Below, piece by piece: positions 28,817-37,497 of a stretch of 64,000 nt of DNA. How positions within the stretch are numbered: position 1 is the stretch's first letter; each line of letters starts with the position of its first letter. Under the pieces are notes generated by a model. It ran no database searches. It was not told the origin of the DNA and saw nothing but the letters and a program-made list of their open reading frames with translations. The position numbers were made by a program, and so were the translations under genes. The DNA comes from Lacimicrobium alkaliphilum. GTDB lineage: Bacteria; Pseudomonadota; Gammaproteobacteria; Enterobacterales; Alteromonadaceae. Where the stretch lies: the NCBI RefSeq assembly GCF_001466725.1, contig NZ_CP013650.1, positions 186,001-250,000 on the forward strand. The letters run 5' to 3'.

Positions 28817-29917
28817 TTACCCTCCCAACGCCGTCAGCCGCTGCTGCACAAAATCGCGGATTTCTGCCGGTGTATCGGCACCCGCCAGCCAACGGTATAC
28901 CTCTGCGGCGGCCTGATACTGACCATCCTGATCCAGCGACACCGCCAGACCCAGACGCCACTTGATATTGTCTGGCTGATAGCGGCTGAGCAGGGCGTAA
29001 TCCTGCTGGGCCTGTTGATGATCCTGCTGTTGTTGGGCCAGCCTGGCCCTTAACTGAATATAGTCAGGATGTTGCAACACCTCAGGATTGTGGCCTTTGA
29101 GTAACCTCAGGGCATTGTTGGTCTGCCCGTTCTGAGCATAAAAGCGTGCCAGCGACTGCAGCAATGACAGCTCTTGTGGATAAAGCTTTACCCCTTGCTC
29201 CAGCAGCAGTCCACTGCGACTATGTGCCCCGTTTTTAAGCAGCAGTGCCGCCAGATTGCGTCTTACCTGATGGTTGTCAGGCTGAATCTCCAGCATCTGT
29301 TCCAGACCTGAAATGGCCTCTGCATCTTTCCCCTCGCTCATGGCTTTACTGACCCGGGCTTTTAACTGTTGCCAGCGTTGTTCAGCCGTGGTGGCCGTTT
29401 TGCTTTTACTAAAGGCCGGTGTTTTCTGTACCGGGGATTCAGGTGCAGACTGGCCGGAGTCTTGTGTTTGTTGCCGTGGAGCTGTGGTGGCATCGTCATC
29501 CGAATCATCGGGCCGGGGTGCTGACGCCTGCCCGGCCCCGGCGGCAGTGGCAGAATCCGTTACCGGCCGTTGTGGTGGCGTCTGTGGCTGAGAGGCTGTT
29601 TCAGTAACTTCGCTGTCGTCCTCTTTGTCAGGCTGAGTCTGAGGTTTTGCTGTGATCCCGGCCGTCTCAACTGGCTGAGTGTTTTGTACAGGCACACTTT
29701 GCTTAGCCTGCGTTACCGGCCCGGGTGGCGGTTCAGGTTCGCTGGCATCCCATAAAACCGGCCAGAACCAGTAGATGACGGCCAGAATTAATGCCAGCGG
29801 CAGTACCCCAAAGATCCACCAGCCATGGCGCCTTTTCGCCGGCGGCTGAAAATTGGCATTGTCGGGTTGTTGTTTGCGTGACTCCAGATCCTGGAGCATC
29901 TTGTTGACGACACTCAT
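28817..29917 (-). CDS. mshN: MshN, TPR-containing MSHA biogenesis protein
   Basis: This is a 366-residue protein with the start MSVVNKMLQDLESRK, one membrane segment (about 33-52), a long Pro/Gln/Ser/Thr-rich linker (about 60-180), and C-terminal TPR repeats (about 185-360). This is the MshN architecture. The linker would span the periplasm toward peptidoglycan or the secretin. A longer frame exists upstream, but the ATG at 29917 shares ATGA with the mshM stop and gives the conserved N-terminus. Confidence 0.9.
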   Translation of the reverse strand: MSVVNKMLQDLESRKQQPDNANFQPPAKRRHGWWIFGVLPLALILAVIYWFWPVLWDASEPEPPPGPVTQAKQSVPVQNTQPVETAGITAKPQTQPDKEDDSEVTETASQPQTPPQRPVTDSATAAGAGQASAPRPDDSDDDATTAPRQQTQDSGQSAPESPVQKTPAFSKSKTATTAEQRWQQLKARVSKAMSEGKDAEAISGLEQMLEIQPDNHQVRRNLAALLLKNGAHSRSGLLLEQGVKLYPQELSLLQSLARFYAQNGQTNNALRLLKGHNPEVLQHPDYIQLRARLAQQQQDHQQAQQDYALLSRYQPDNIKWRLGLAVSLDQDGQYQAAAEVYRWLAGADTPAEIRDFVQQRLTALGG

Positions 29918-30822
29918 AAGGTACCCGGCGGATAAAAGTAATAACTGCCCAGCACCAGCATTACCAGTAGCAGGGAGGCATACAGCCATAACCAGTTAAA
30001 GGGGCGGCTTTGCCAGGCGGCTTCAGTATCGGCGATGGCCAGTTGAATATGCCGTGGACTGACCTGCAGTTTGCCCTCGCCATAGGCCAGCATCAGCGCC
30101 TTGTGGCACAGCACATTGACGATCCGCGGTGTGCCCTGAGATGCCCGGAACAGTAATTTGCAGCAGCGTCGATTAAACATCTCGGTGCCACGATAGCCCG
30201 CTACCCGCATGCGATGCTGCACATATTGAATCAGTTGCTCCAAATCCATACAGGCAAGCTGATAACTGAAAGTAATACGTTGTTTTAGCTGGCGTAATTC
30301 CGGTAAGGCCAGCTTTTGATTCAGCTCCGGCTGACCGAACAGCACGACCTGCAACAATTTCCTCGACTCCGTTTCCAGGTTGGTAAACAGTCGCAGTGCT
30401 TCAATGCTTTCCACTGGCAGCGCCTGGGCTTCATCAATAATCAGCACAGCGGCTTTATGCTGTTGATTAATTTCGATCAGCCGTTGCTGAATACGCTGGG
30501 TAAATTCCTGTTGATCCGCATCAATGCTTAAGGTTACCCCAAGTTCGCGGGCCACCGCGGCCCGCAACTCAGCCGGAGACAGGTACGGATTGGGAATATA
30601 GGCGGAGACAAAATGATCCGGCAGTTCATTCAGTAACTTGCGGCATATCAGGGTTTTGCCGGTACCCACTTCGCCGGTGACCTTAATAAAACCCTCACCG
30701 GTTTTCAGCGCAGTGGTGAGCACTTCGATGGCCTGATTATGACTGGGCAGGCCAAAGAAATAGCTGGTATTGGGCGTCAGCGTAAAGGGCAGTTCCTGAA
30801 GTCCGAAGTGATACAGATACAT
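29914..30822 (-). CDS. mshM: MshM, ExeA-like AAA ATPase
   Basis: This is a 302-residue ATPase. It opens MYLYHFGLQELPFTLTPNTSYFF, with Walker A GEVGTGKT at about 51-58, Walker B VLIIDEAQALP at about 125-135, and a C-terminal membrane segment near residues 278-296. ExeA-type proteins help place the secretin in the envelope. It begins two bases after mshL and overlaps mshN by ATGA. Confidence 0.93.
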   Translation of the reverse strand: MYLYHFGLQELPFTLTPNTSYFFGLPSHNQAIEVLTTALKTGEGFIKVTGEVGTGKTLICRKLLNELPDHFVSAYIPNPYLSPAELRAAVARELGVTLSIDADQQEFTQRIQQRLIEINQQHKAAVLIIDEAQALPVESIEALRLFTNLETESRKLLQVVLFGQPELNQKLALPELRQLKQRITFSYQLACMDLEQLIQYVQHRMRVAGYRGTEMFNRRCCKLLFRASQGTPRIVNVLCHKALMLAYGEGKLQVSPRHIQLAIADTEAAWQSRPFNWLWLYASLLLVMLVLGSYYFYPPGTL

Positions 30823-30824
30823 GG

Positions 30825-32486
30825 TCAGTTACTATCCGTCCAGTCCCGGATCTGGTCACGACTGCTTCTGAGTTGCTGTTGCCAGGTGCCCCGTTCCACG
30901 ACTGTGGGCTTGAGCAGGATCACCAGTTCCTTCTTCTGTTCTGATTCCCGGCGGTTCTTGAATAGCTCGCCAAACAGCGGAATGCTGCCAAGAATCGGGG
31001 TCTTCGAATGGGTTTCATTGATAATGGTCTGCATCAGGCCACCGATCACCACAATCTCGCCGGTGCGGGCGTGGATCACCGTGTCTGATTCCCGGATATT
31101 GCTCTGCGCCAGCGGCAGCACAAAGCGTTCTTCGTTCAGGGTGACCACCTTTTCCTGTTCCTGGGTTTCAATCACCGAAGGATGTACATGCAAGAGCACA
31201 CCGCCATCGGCATCGATCTGTGGTGTGACATCCAGCGCGATGCCGGAAAAAAACGGGGTCAGCTCGATATTCGGGCCGGTGGAAGTGGTGGCCGCAGTGA
31301 TGGTGCTCTGACTGGACACATCAGTGACAAAATATTCGTCATCGCCGACTTTGATTACCGCTTTTTGATTATTGGTGGCGGTTACCCGCGGGCTGGAGAG
31401 TACCTGCATATTGCCCTGGGTAGACAACAGGGTCAGTACACTGGAAAAGCTGCCGGTTTCAAAGCTCAGCCCGGTAACACCACCAAGACTGTTGCTGATG
31501 GCATTGCCTACATTCATACCGGAGAAACTGATGGGACCAAGGCGACTGCTGTTGGCGATCTTGGTCCAGTCAATGCCTTGCTGGTATTCATCATTGAGCG
31601 TGACTTCGATAATTCTCGCTTCCAGTACCACCTGACGTTGCACGGTTTGTTCAGTGAGTTGCAGAAAGCTTTGTACTGCCCTGATTTCTTCGGGCATGGC
31701 TCTGACAGTGACCAGACCCGCCTGGGGAGAAACGATAACCGCTCTGCCATCCTGCTCACCGATCAGGCTTTGCAGGGTTTCTTTGAGATCTTTCCAGAAA
31801 TCCGTCTGGGTGCGGGTGAAAATATTGGTACCATTACTGTTGTTGGAATTGGTGTTCAGATTGCCGCTGTTGCCATATTGGTTGCCTCCGGTCAGTTGAT
31901 TACCGCCGAAGCTGTTAACATTGTTGCCACTGGAGCGGTTGCCATCCTGGGAGGAAACACCACCGGACACGATACTGGATTGAGTAGAGCCATCGCGGGT
32001 CATCATCAGATAGTTAACCGGAAAGGTTTCTGTGCGCATTCCTGAGGGATAGACACGAAACACACTGCCGTTGCGCTCTACATGATAGCCGTAAAGCTCA
32101 GACACCAGTTCAAAGACTTCGCTGAGGCTGACCTGCTTGAGATCCAGTGCGATATTGCCGCTTACCTGCGGATGAACCGCAACGGAATAGGGCGTGCCTT
32201 CTACTAGCCCGGCAAAGAAGTCTCTGGCTTCAGTCTGATTGGCGGAGATATCGTAGCGCTCTTCACTGAACAAAGGGTTCTGCTGTTCGCTTGCATCGGG
32301 CGCCAGCAATAATTCTGACACCTGTTGAGGTAACTCCTGCAGTTTCTTATCGCTGTTATCCCGGGGGCTGCTGCTGTCTTCCAGCGCATTATCCAGCGAG
32401 CGTGAAGCCTCTTTGCCAACCTGATTGCTCTGACAACCGGCGATCAAAACCAGCAATGAAACTAAAATTACATGCTTAAAAGCCAT
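30825..32486 (-). CDS. mshL: MshL, outer-membrane secretin lipoprotein
   Basis: This is a 553-residue secretin with a lipoprotein signal (LVLIAGC, lipidated Cys18). A secretin N-domain and the conserved C-terminal secretin domain (about 270-540) follow, with VEARIIEVTLND, SSPRVTATNNQKAVIKVG, and GEIVVIGGLMQ toward the end. A Gly/Asn/Ser-rich linker (about 175-225, rich in GNN) lies between N-domains. It forms the outer-membrane channel for the MSHA pilus. The start is inside the mshK end (11-base overlap). Confidence 0.95.
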   Translation of the reverse strand: MAFKHVILVSLLVLIAGCQSNQVGKEASRSLDNALEDSSSPRDNSDKKLQELPQQVSELLLAPDASEQQNPLFSEERYDISANQTEARDFFAGLVEGTPYSVAVHPQVSGNIALDLKQVSLSEVFELVSELYGYHVERNGSVFRVYPSGMRTETFPVNYLMMTRDGSTQSSIVSGGVSSQDGNRSSGNNVNSFGGNQLTGGNQYGNSGNLNTNSNNSNGTNIFTRTQTDFWKDLKETLQSLIGEQDGRAVIVSPQAGLVTVRAMPEEIRAVQSFLQLTEQTVQRQVVLEARIIEVTLNDEYQQGIDWTKIANSSRLGPISFSGMNVGNAISNSLGGVTGLSFETGSFSSVLTLLSTQGNMQVLSSPRVTATNNQKAVIKVGDDEYFVTDVSSQSTITAATTSTGPNIELTPFFSGIALDVTPQIDADGGVLLHVHPSVIETQEQEKVVTLNEERFVLPLAQSNIRESDTVIHARTGEIVVIGGLMQTIINETHSKTPILGSIPLFGELFKNRRESEQKKELVILLKPTVVERGTWQQQLRSSRDQIRDWTDSN

Positions 32487-32832
32487 TGGCTTTACCTTTT
32501 TTCAATGTCTTGTCCTGCCTGAGGGCAACCTCAATATCATTATCGTTATGTCTGAACAGCACCGATCCGGCTCGGATCTCAAGCACCTCCATGTCCCGGA
32601 ATTGCTCGCCCTGATAAAGCGCTTTACCACCCACTATGGCATATCGGCGCTCAGGACCAATAAAAATCGCGGTCACTGCAGGCATTCCTGCATTGCTATC
32701 CTGCACATCCTGTCCGGCTGCAACCGGGGAGTTGGTCTGAGCAGGAGGAGGACGGGTAGGATCTTTCGGCAATTGTGCCTGCACAGCGGCACTGCCAATC
32801 AAGATTAACCACAACAGCCGCTTCATGATCAT
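32476..32832 (-). CDS. mshK: MshK, MSHA biogenesis protein (PilP-like)
   Basis: This is a 118-residue exported protein with a signal peptide (MIMKRLLWLILIGSAAVQAQ) and then DPTRPP, a motif also seen in PilP/GspC-type proteins that link platform to secretin. It has the position and size of MshK. Two starts are possible: the ATG at 32832, whose bases overlap the mshJ stop (ATGA), and the ATG at 32826 with AGGA at better spacing. The mature protein is the same. Confidence 0.87.
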   Translation of the reverse strand: MIMKRLLWLILIGSAAVQAQLPKDPTRPPPAQTNSPVAAGQDVQDSNAGMPAVTAIFIGPERRYAIVGGKALYQGEQFRDMEVLEIRAGSVLFRHNDNDIEVALRQDKTLKKGKANGF

Positions 32833-33485
32833 ATTCCTACAAACGCCTTATCGGTGCTGAGTGTATAAAGCTCCAGTTGCATTCTGGCAACAGGGTGTTC
32901 CTGTACACTATAGTCCAGGCGTTTCCAGTGAAAACGCCATGGCAACAGCTCAAGCTCGGCCAGATACTCCTGCAGGTCAAAATACTTTCCTTCGAGTATC
33001 AGCACTATGCCCTGCTGATATAAGCCGGGCATGGGAATATTTTGCCCGGGCGAGTCCTGTTCCTGTTCAGTCAGATTTACCGCTGGCAGTGAGCGCATCT
33101 CCAGCAGATGCAGTTTATCGTTGTCAGCCAACAGTGCCTGCAATAATTCACGCATGCGATGGGGAGGCACCAAATCCCGGGTGCCATCATTAATATTCTG
33201 TTGCAGCTGTTGTTGTTGCTGTTGTAACTGACTGATACGACGCTTAACCGCTGCATTGGGATCCTGACTGTTGCGCTGTATTGTTTCAATCTGACTCAGC
33301 AAACCCGACGCCTGAGCCTGATATTGTCTGACCTGTGTCTGAAACTGCTGGGTTCTGATCTGTGCAGGCTCAATAAACAGCACATAGCCGCCATAGAGGA
33401 TCAGGAACAGCGCCGCGATCAATACCAGTTGCCGTTCTCTGGGTTGTCTGGCGCTGAACCATTGCTGCAGTTGCTGATAGTTCAT
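32829..33485 (-). CDS. mshJ: MshJ, PilO-like alignment protein
   Basis: This is a 218-residue bitopic protein with one membrane segment (about 20-38, LVLIAALFLILYGGYVLFI), a Gln-rich coiled coil (about 45-105) and a PilO-like ferredoxin fold. With MshI2 it would form the inner-membrane assembly complex. There is a run of Gln residues in QLQQQQQQLQQ. It starts inside ATGA shared with the gene upstream. Confidence 0.9.
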   Translation of the reverse strand: MNYQQLQQWFSARQPRERQLVLIAALFLILYGGYVLFIEPAQIRTQQFQTQVRQYQAQASGLLSQIETIQRNSQDPNAAVKRRISQLQQQQQQLQQNINDGTRDLVPPHRMRELLQALLADNDKLHLLEMRSLPAVNLTEQEQDSPGQNIPMPGLYQQGIVLILEGKYFDLQEYLAELELLPWRFHWKRLDYSVQEHPVARMQLELYTLSTDKAFVGI

Positions 33486-34093
33486 GATTTTGGCCTCAGC
33501 GCGTTGTCTGGCTGCAGTTCCGTGGCCCCGAGGATAAAATTAAGTAACTGCTCTTCATCTCTGAACACTTTGAGGGAACCAAACCGGGTACCGACGAAAT
33601 AATCGCTCTTGCTCAGACCCTGTAGCCAGCGGGGTACCGATTCTGCACTCAGGCTCTTGCCCTGCAGTTGCAGGCGGTTACCCGTAACGGCTATATGGGT
33701 CAGCCAGATGTCCTGCTGGTGCTGACTGGCCAGCGCCAGCATCAACTGAGCATAGGTTCCGCGACCTGTTTGCTGCTCATTGCGCAGGCGGCCAAGCAGG
33801 TAGTTCTGCGCCTGAATTTCCCGCTGCAATTGTTCGGCCTGTTGCACCAGCCTGACATCGGGCTGGGTATCCAGAGCGGCGGTGGCCTGTTGTAATCTTT
33901 GTCTGATATTGTCCAGATCACGTTTTTGCGCTTTTTCTCTGGCCTGCCACTGGTCAAGTTCGGCGCTGCTGTAGACTGACCACCCTGCGACTAATACCGT
34001 CGCAATCAGGCAGCAGATCAGTACCAGGTTCAGATTGACAGACTCTGATCCGGACTTGGGGGATGGCTGATAAAAATTGACCTGATTCTTCAT
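33482..34093 (-). CDS. mshI2: PilN-like MSHA biogenesis protein (MshI2)
   Basis: This is a 203-residue bitopic protein. The short cytoplasmic start MKNQVNFYQPSP resembles the PilN INLLP-type motif that docks to PilM. A membrane segment (about 20-42), a coiled coil (about 45-105) and a small periplasmic domain follow. In Alteromonadales and Shewanella an mshI2 gene sits between mshI and mshJ. ATGA overlaps occur at both ends, so it is tightly coupled. Confidence 0.85.
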   Translation of the reverse strand: MKNQVNFYQPSPKSGSESVNLNLVLICCLIATVLVAGWSVYSSAELDQWQAREKAQKRDLDNIRQRLQQATAALDTQPDVRLVQQAEQLQREIQAQNYLLGRLRNEQQTGRGTYAQLMLALASQHQQDIWLTHIAVTGNRLQLQGKSLSAESVPRWLQGLSKSDYFVGTRFGSLKVFRDEEQLLNFILGATELQPDNALRPKS

Positions 34094-35013
34094 GCCACCG
34101 CTCCGTTACGCTGACGCAGGGCAGCACTTAAGCTGGTAATGGTATCAGGAGAGATGCGCAGACCTTCTGCTTTATCGATGTTGGTTTCCAGCAAGTGAGT
34201 TTCCAGCATCAACATCTGCCCCAGAGTCTGGCTCAGTTCATCAAGAAAGGGCGTGTCGATGCAAATCAGCAACTGCTTGGCCGGAGCCTGGCGAAGCTGA
34301 CTCTCGAAATAATCCATCGAGCGTTGGATTTCCAGGCTCAGGGTCTCGGCGATGCCCTGTTGTATCTGTTCCAGACCGTAAGTGCTGAGTTGTTCGTAGC
34401 CTTTCAGGCGTCGGCTGAAATAGAGTTTCTGCTGGCGGATAATGCTCAGGCAAACCTCTTCGCCGGGTTCCTGTAGTAAAGTAATTTGTGCCTGATCTGT
34501 GGGCTCAAGCAGATCGCACTGACTGAGCTCTTCAATACCAATACTCTGCAGATCCAGATCTGCGTGAATAATCCCTTCTGACACTTCTTTGACCAGTGTC
34601 ATGGGTACCGCAACCAGATTTACCTTGTTGCTGCCGGTGGGTTGGGCGGGCAAATCAAAATAATCCACGGCCATTTCTTCATTGCTGCTAAGCAGCTCTT
34701 TGGCCGACCAGCGCAATGCCTGCACCAGCTCCTGTTCTTCAACGGCGGGACGGTCTACCTGCATTAACTGGTATCTGTTGGTGGAGAAAACCACATGACA
34801 GGGGGTATCTGCGGCATGATGCTGTTTAACCCATTTGGCCAGCGATTGTTGCCAGTTGTCGATGCCAAGCCGCTGTTGCAGTAACCACTGCAGCCTGTTC
34901 TGTTGCCGGGTGATCACCGAGATCAGCAGCGCCTGTTGGCCGAACTCGATGCCAACAGCAAAGAACGCGGACGACTTAGCAAATCTGTTGGTGATCTTTT
35001 CCCAAAAAGCCAA
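34090..35013 (-). CDS. mshI: MshI, PilM-like actin-fold protein
   Basis: This is a 307-residue cytoplasmic protein with the PilM/actin-like fold. Recognisable parts are FFAVGIEFGQQALLISVI (phosphate 1-like), DRPAVEEQELVQALRWSAKELL and LFV-type strands. It would anchor the PilN-like protein at the membrane. The start is TTG at 35013, a rare start with only AAGG upstream, and no in-frame ATG gives a better N-terminus. It is the first gene of the 17-gene msh string. mshH (csrD) does not precede it here, unlike in Vibrio cholerae. Confidence 0.87.
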   Translation of the reverse strand: MAFWEKITNRFAKSSAFFAVGIEFGQQALLISVITRQQNRLQWLLQQRLGIDNWQQSLAKWVKQHHAADTPCHVVFSTNRYQLMQVDRPAVEEQELVQALRWSAKELLSSNEEMAVDYFDLPAQPTGSNKVNLVAVPMTLVKEVSEGIIHADLDLQSIGIEELSQCDLLEPTDQAQITLLQEPGEEVCLSIIRQQKLYFSRRLKGYEQLSTYGLEQIQQGIAETLSLEIQRSMDYFESQLRQAPAKQLLICIDTPFLDELSQTLGQMLMLETHLLETNIDKAEGLRISPDTITSLSAALRQRNGAVA

Positions 35014-35225
35014 GCGCAGTATACCTTTGTATTAATTGTTATAATTTGTACTAATTAGAGCAGACATTAACTTTGTGTGCCAGCCCCCTGATACAATTCC
35101 CGGTGCGGGATTGATGTGTGTCAATGTGGCTGGGCCTGACCATCGGATAAGAGGTTGGAAATAGTTGCACATGTTCAGATCTGGTCTATTTATTAAAGCT
35201 AGGTCGTGTCAGGGAAAGCACATCA

Positions 35226-35615
35226 ATGCAGCATACAGGTATTACGGAGAAATTCAGGGCAACCCATTGTTATGACAGGGAATCGGGACTCTTGCATGTC
35301 ACCGCCAGTGGTCTGGCCGAACCCGAAGACATTCTTGCCATGTACAATAAAATCATGGAACTGAGTTGTCGCTATGATTGCCATCGGGCACTTATTGATA
35401 TGCGAGCGATGATGAAGAATGTGGATGACAACAGGTTGTTGGTGATGATTGACCAGTTAGACAGCCTGCTCAGACGTATCCGGGTGGCAAGAGTGATCAA
35501 CACCCGCGACTCACAACAGAATCTGGTGCAATCCATTGCTGACAGCAGAAACTACCCGCTAAAAAACTTTACCAGTCAGGATCAGGCTCTGGCCTGGTTG
35601 TTGCCGGGCCTCTGA
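35226..35615 (+). CDS. Small STAS/SpoIIAA-like protein of unknown function
   Basis: This is a 129-residue soluble protein. The pattern of a strand (LLHVTASGLAEPEDILAMYNKIMEL), CHRALIDMRAMMKNV, a helix, VARVINTRDSQQ, and a C-terminal helix ending SQDQALAWL looks like SpoIIAA/STAS-fold proteins. I do not recognise a named family. It is divergent from mshI with 212 bases between starts, so the two may share regulatory DNA. A good terminator follows at 35657-35681, indicating a single-gene transcript. Confidence 0.65.
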   Translation: MQHTGITEKFRATHCYDRESGLLHVTASGLAEPEDILAMYNKIMELSCRYDCHRALIDMRAMMKNVDDNRLLVMIDQLDSLLRRIRVARVINTRDSQQNLVQSIADSRNYPLKNFTSQDQALAWLLPGL

Positions 35616-35655
35616 ACAAAGGTTTTCTGTTGTTAGTGACCCGACAGAAATAGGC

Positions 35656-35689
35656 TTTGCCCCGTGTTGCTCACGAGGCAAAATTTTTA
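35656..35689 (+). terminator. Rho-independent terminator after the STAS-like gene
   Basis: Stem arms TTGCCCCGTG (35657-35666) and CACGAGGCAA (35672-35681) pair at 9 of 10 positions around a 5-base loop, followed by AATTTTTAT. It lies about 40 bases after the stop codon. Confidence 0.8.
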
Positions 35690-35750
35690 TTTCTGGTATG
35701 GACAAGCTGATTTCTGAGTGGAAACCTGTTACCTGGCTGGTATGCCGGTT

Positions 35751-36371
35751 TTAATCCTGCTTCACCAGCGCATCATCGAGCTGATTGGCACGGATAGCCG
35801 CTTCTCTTGATTCCAGTCGCTGCACATAGCGTTTAAAAGCCGGGCGCTCTTCCAGCGTCTTGAACATCATGCCCCAACTGATATGGCTGCCCACATAAAT
35901 GTCTGCCGCCGTAAACTGCTCCCCACATAAATAGGGACCCTTCTCAAGAGCACTTTCCAGTGTAGTCAGCACATCCTGATACAGACCAGAGCCCACGGAC
36001 TGGGCATTTTCTGCGTCTATTCGCCAGTCATAGGCTTTGGCCGTGGTCGCCATTTCCAGTGGTCCGGCAGCAAAGAACAGCCAGCGGTAGTAAGTGCCGC
36101 GCTCGGGGCTGTTAAGGGCCGGAGCCAGCTGTTTGTCGGCAAAGTGATCGGCCAGGTAGGCGCAGATGGCGGCACCTTCGGTGACCACCAAATCGCCGTG
36201 TTTGATTGCCGGTACTTTACCCATGGGGTTCAGTTTCAGGTAATAGGGCGATTTAATATCACCGCTATATTCCAGTACGGTCGTATTGTAAGGGACTTCC
36301 AGCTCTTCCAGCATCCAGCGTACGATACGGCCTCTGGAATTAGGGTTAGTGAAAAACGTCAGTTCTTGCAT
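35751..36371 (-). CDS. Glutathione S-transferase family protein
   Basis: This is a 206-residue protein with an N-terminal thioredoxin-like domain (about 1-78: MQELTFFTNPNSRGRIVRWMLEELEVPY, then NPMGKVPAI with the cis-Pro, and VTEGAAICAYLAD for glutathione binding) and an all-helical C-domain. It probably conjugates or reduces electrophiles in the cytoplasm; the substrate is unknown. AAGGAG precedes the ATG at 36371. It is divergent from the YafY-type regulator, with 155 bases between, so that regulator may control it. Confidence 0.9.
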   Translation of the reverse strand: MQELTFFTNPNSRGRIVRWMLEELEVPYNTTVLEYSGDIKSPYYLKLNPMGKVPAIKHGDLVVTEGAAICAYLADHFADKQLAPALNSPERGTYYRWLFFAAGPLEMATTAKAYDWRIDAENAQSVGSGLYQDVLTTLESALEKGPYLCGEQFTAADIYVGSHISWGMMFKTLEERPAFKRYVQRLESREAAIRANQLDDALVKQD

Positions 36372-36456
36372 AATTCAGCTCCTTGATTTGAAGTGGTAAT
36401 GGACCTTTGTGGCGAACATCAGCCAGTGCACTTTGCTGATACCGGATTAACATAAA

Positions 36457-36468
36457 TCCTATATAGGA
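36457..36468. promoter_or_regulatory. Perfect palindrome TCCTATATAGGA in the gst-regulator divergent promoter region
   Basis: A 12-base perfect palindrome lies between the divergent gst and YafY-type regulator genes, 59 bases before the regulator start. A half-site-like GATCCTAA follows ten bases later. Position and symmetry suggest an operator for the adjacent regulator; this is inference from layout only. Confidence 0.4.
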
Positions 36469-36526
36469 CAGAATTGATCCTAATTAAAAGATATATTTAA
36501 GTTTGGTTGATTCGCAGGAAAATACT

Positions 36527-37483
36527 ATGAGTGGCCCTACTATCCGGGTGCTGACATTGCTGGAATTATTGCAGTCTCACGGGCGCATGACAGGCACAGA
36601 GCTGGCCGAACAGCTGAACGTGGACAAACGCACGGTGCGCCGATATATCCGCTCACTGGAAGATCTCGGTATTCCGGTCACCACAGAGCAGGGCCGTGAT
36701 GGCGGCTATATGCTGATTGCCGGATTTAAACTGCCGCCAATGATGTTTACCAATGAAGAGACCCTGGCGCTGTCACTGGGGTTGCTGGCGGCCAGGACCT
36801 TAAAGCTGGCTGATACTGAACCCGCCATCAGCAGTGTGCAGGCCAAACTCGAACGGGTCATGCCCGCTAAGCTTAAGTCCAGAGCGCGGACGATTTCAGA
36901 AAACATCGACCTGATGCTGCCGGAGTCCCTGCCGGGTAAACCGCAGCAACATCTGCAACCTTTGCTGGAAGCAGTACAACAGCAACGTTCACTCAGAATT
37001 TTGTATGCCTCTCATGAAAAGGGCGCTATGGAACGGGATGTGGATCCCTACGGGCTGTTGTTCCGTCGTGGTCGCTGGTATGTGAGCGGTTATTGTCATC
37101 TGCGCCGGGAACTGCGCACCTTCAGGCTGGACAGGCTGGAGCACGCCGAAATGCTCGAACAGACCTTTATACGACCACAAAACTTCAACACCGCCGAGCA
37201 CTTCCGTCAAAGCCTCAACAATATGCCCGGCAACCTTAAGGTGAGGGTATTGTTGCATACCCAGATGGAGCAGGCGGCAGAGACAATGGGCTCGATGGCG
37301 GCCATGCTGGAGTCACGGGAACAAGGGTTGTTGCTGGAAACACGCACCGACAGCGCCTGTTGGTTTGCCCTGTGGTTGAGTCAGTTGCCTTTTGATTTCA
37401 GCATTCTGGAACCGCCTGAGCTTAAACAGGCGCTGAAAGCTCAGGCAGACAAACTGGCGGCGATTGCCCGGAAACATGTATGA
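36527..37483 (+). CDS. YafY-family WYL-domain transcriptional regulator
   Basis: This is a 318-residue regulator. An N-terminal HTH_11 domain (about 8-62, MTGTELAEQLNVDKRTVRRYIRSLEDLGIPVTTEQGRDGGY) is followed by a WYL domain (about 145-225, with DPYGLLFRRGRWYVSGYCHLRRELRTFRLDRL) and a WCX extension. WYL domains bind nucleic-acid-related or other small ligands. The ATG at 36527 with AGGA upstream is chosen over one 24 bases before. It is divergent from gst. Confidence 0.9.
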   Translation: MSGPTIRVLTLLELLQSHGRMTGTELAEQLNVDKRTVRRYIRSLEDLGIPVTTEQGRDGGYMLIAGFKLPPMMFTNEETLALSLGLLAARTLKLADTEPAISSVQAKLERVMPAKLKSRARTISENIDLMLPESLPGKPQQHLQPLLEAVQQQRSLRILYASHEKGAMERDVDPYGLLFRRGRWYVSGYCHLRRELRTFRLDRLEHAEMLEQTFIRPQNFNTAEHFRQSLNNMPGNLKVRVLLHTQMEQAAETMGSMAAMLESREQGLLLETRTDSACWFALWLSQLPFDFSILEPPELKQALKAQADKLAAIARKHV

Positions 37484-37497
37484 CTATTCACCTGGAT

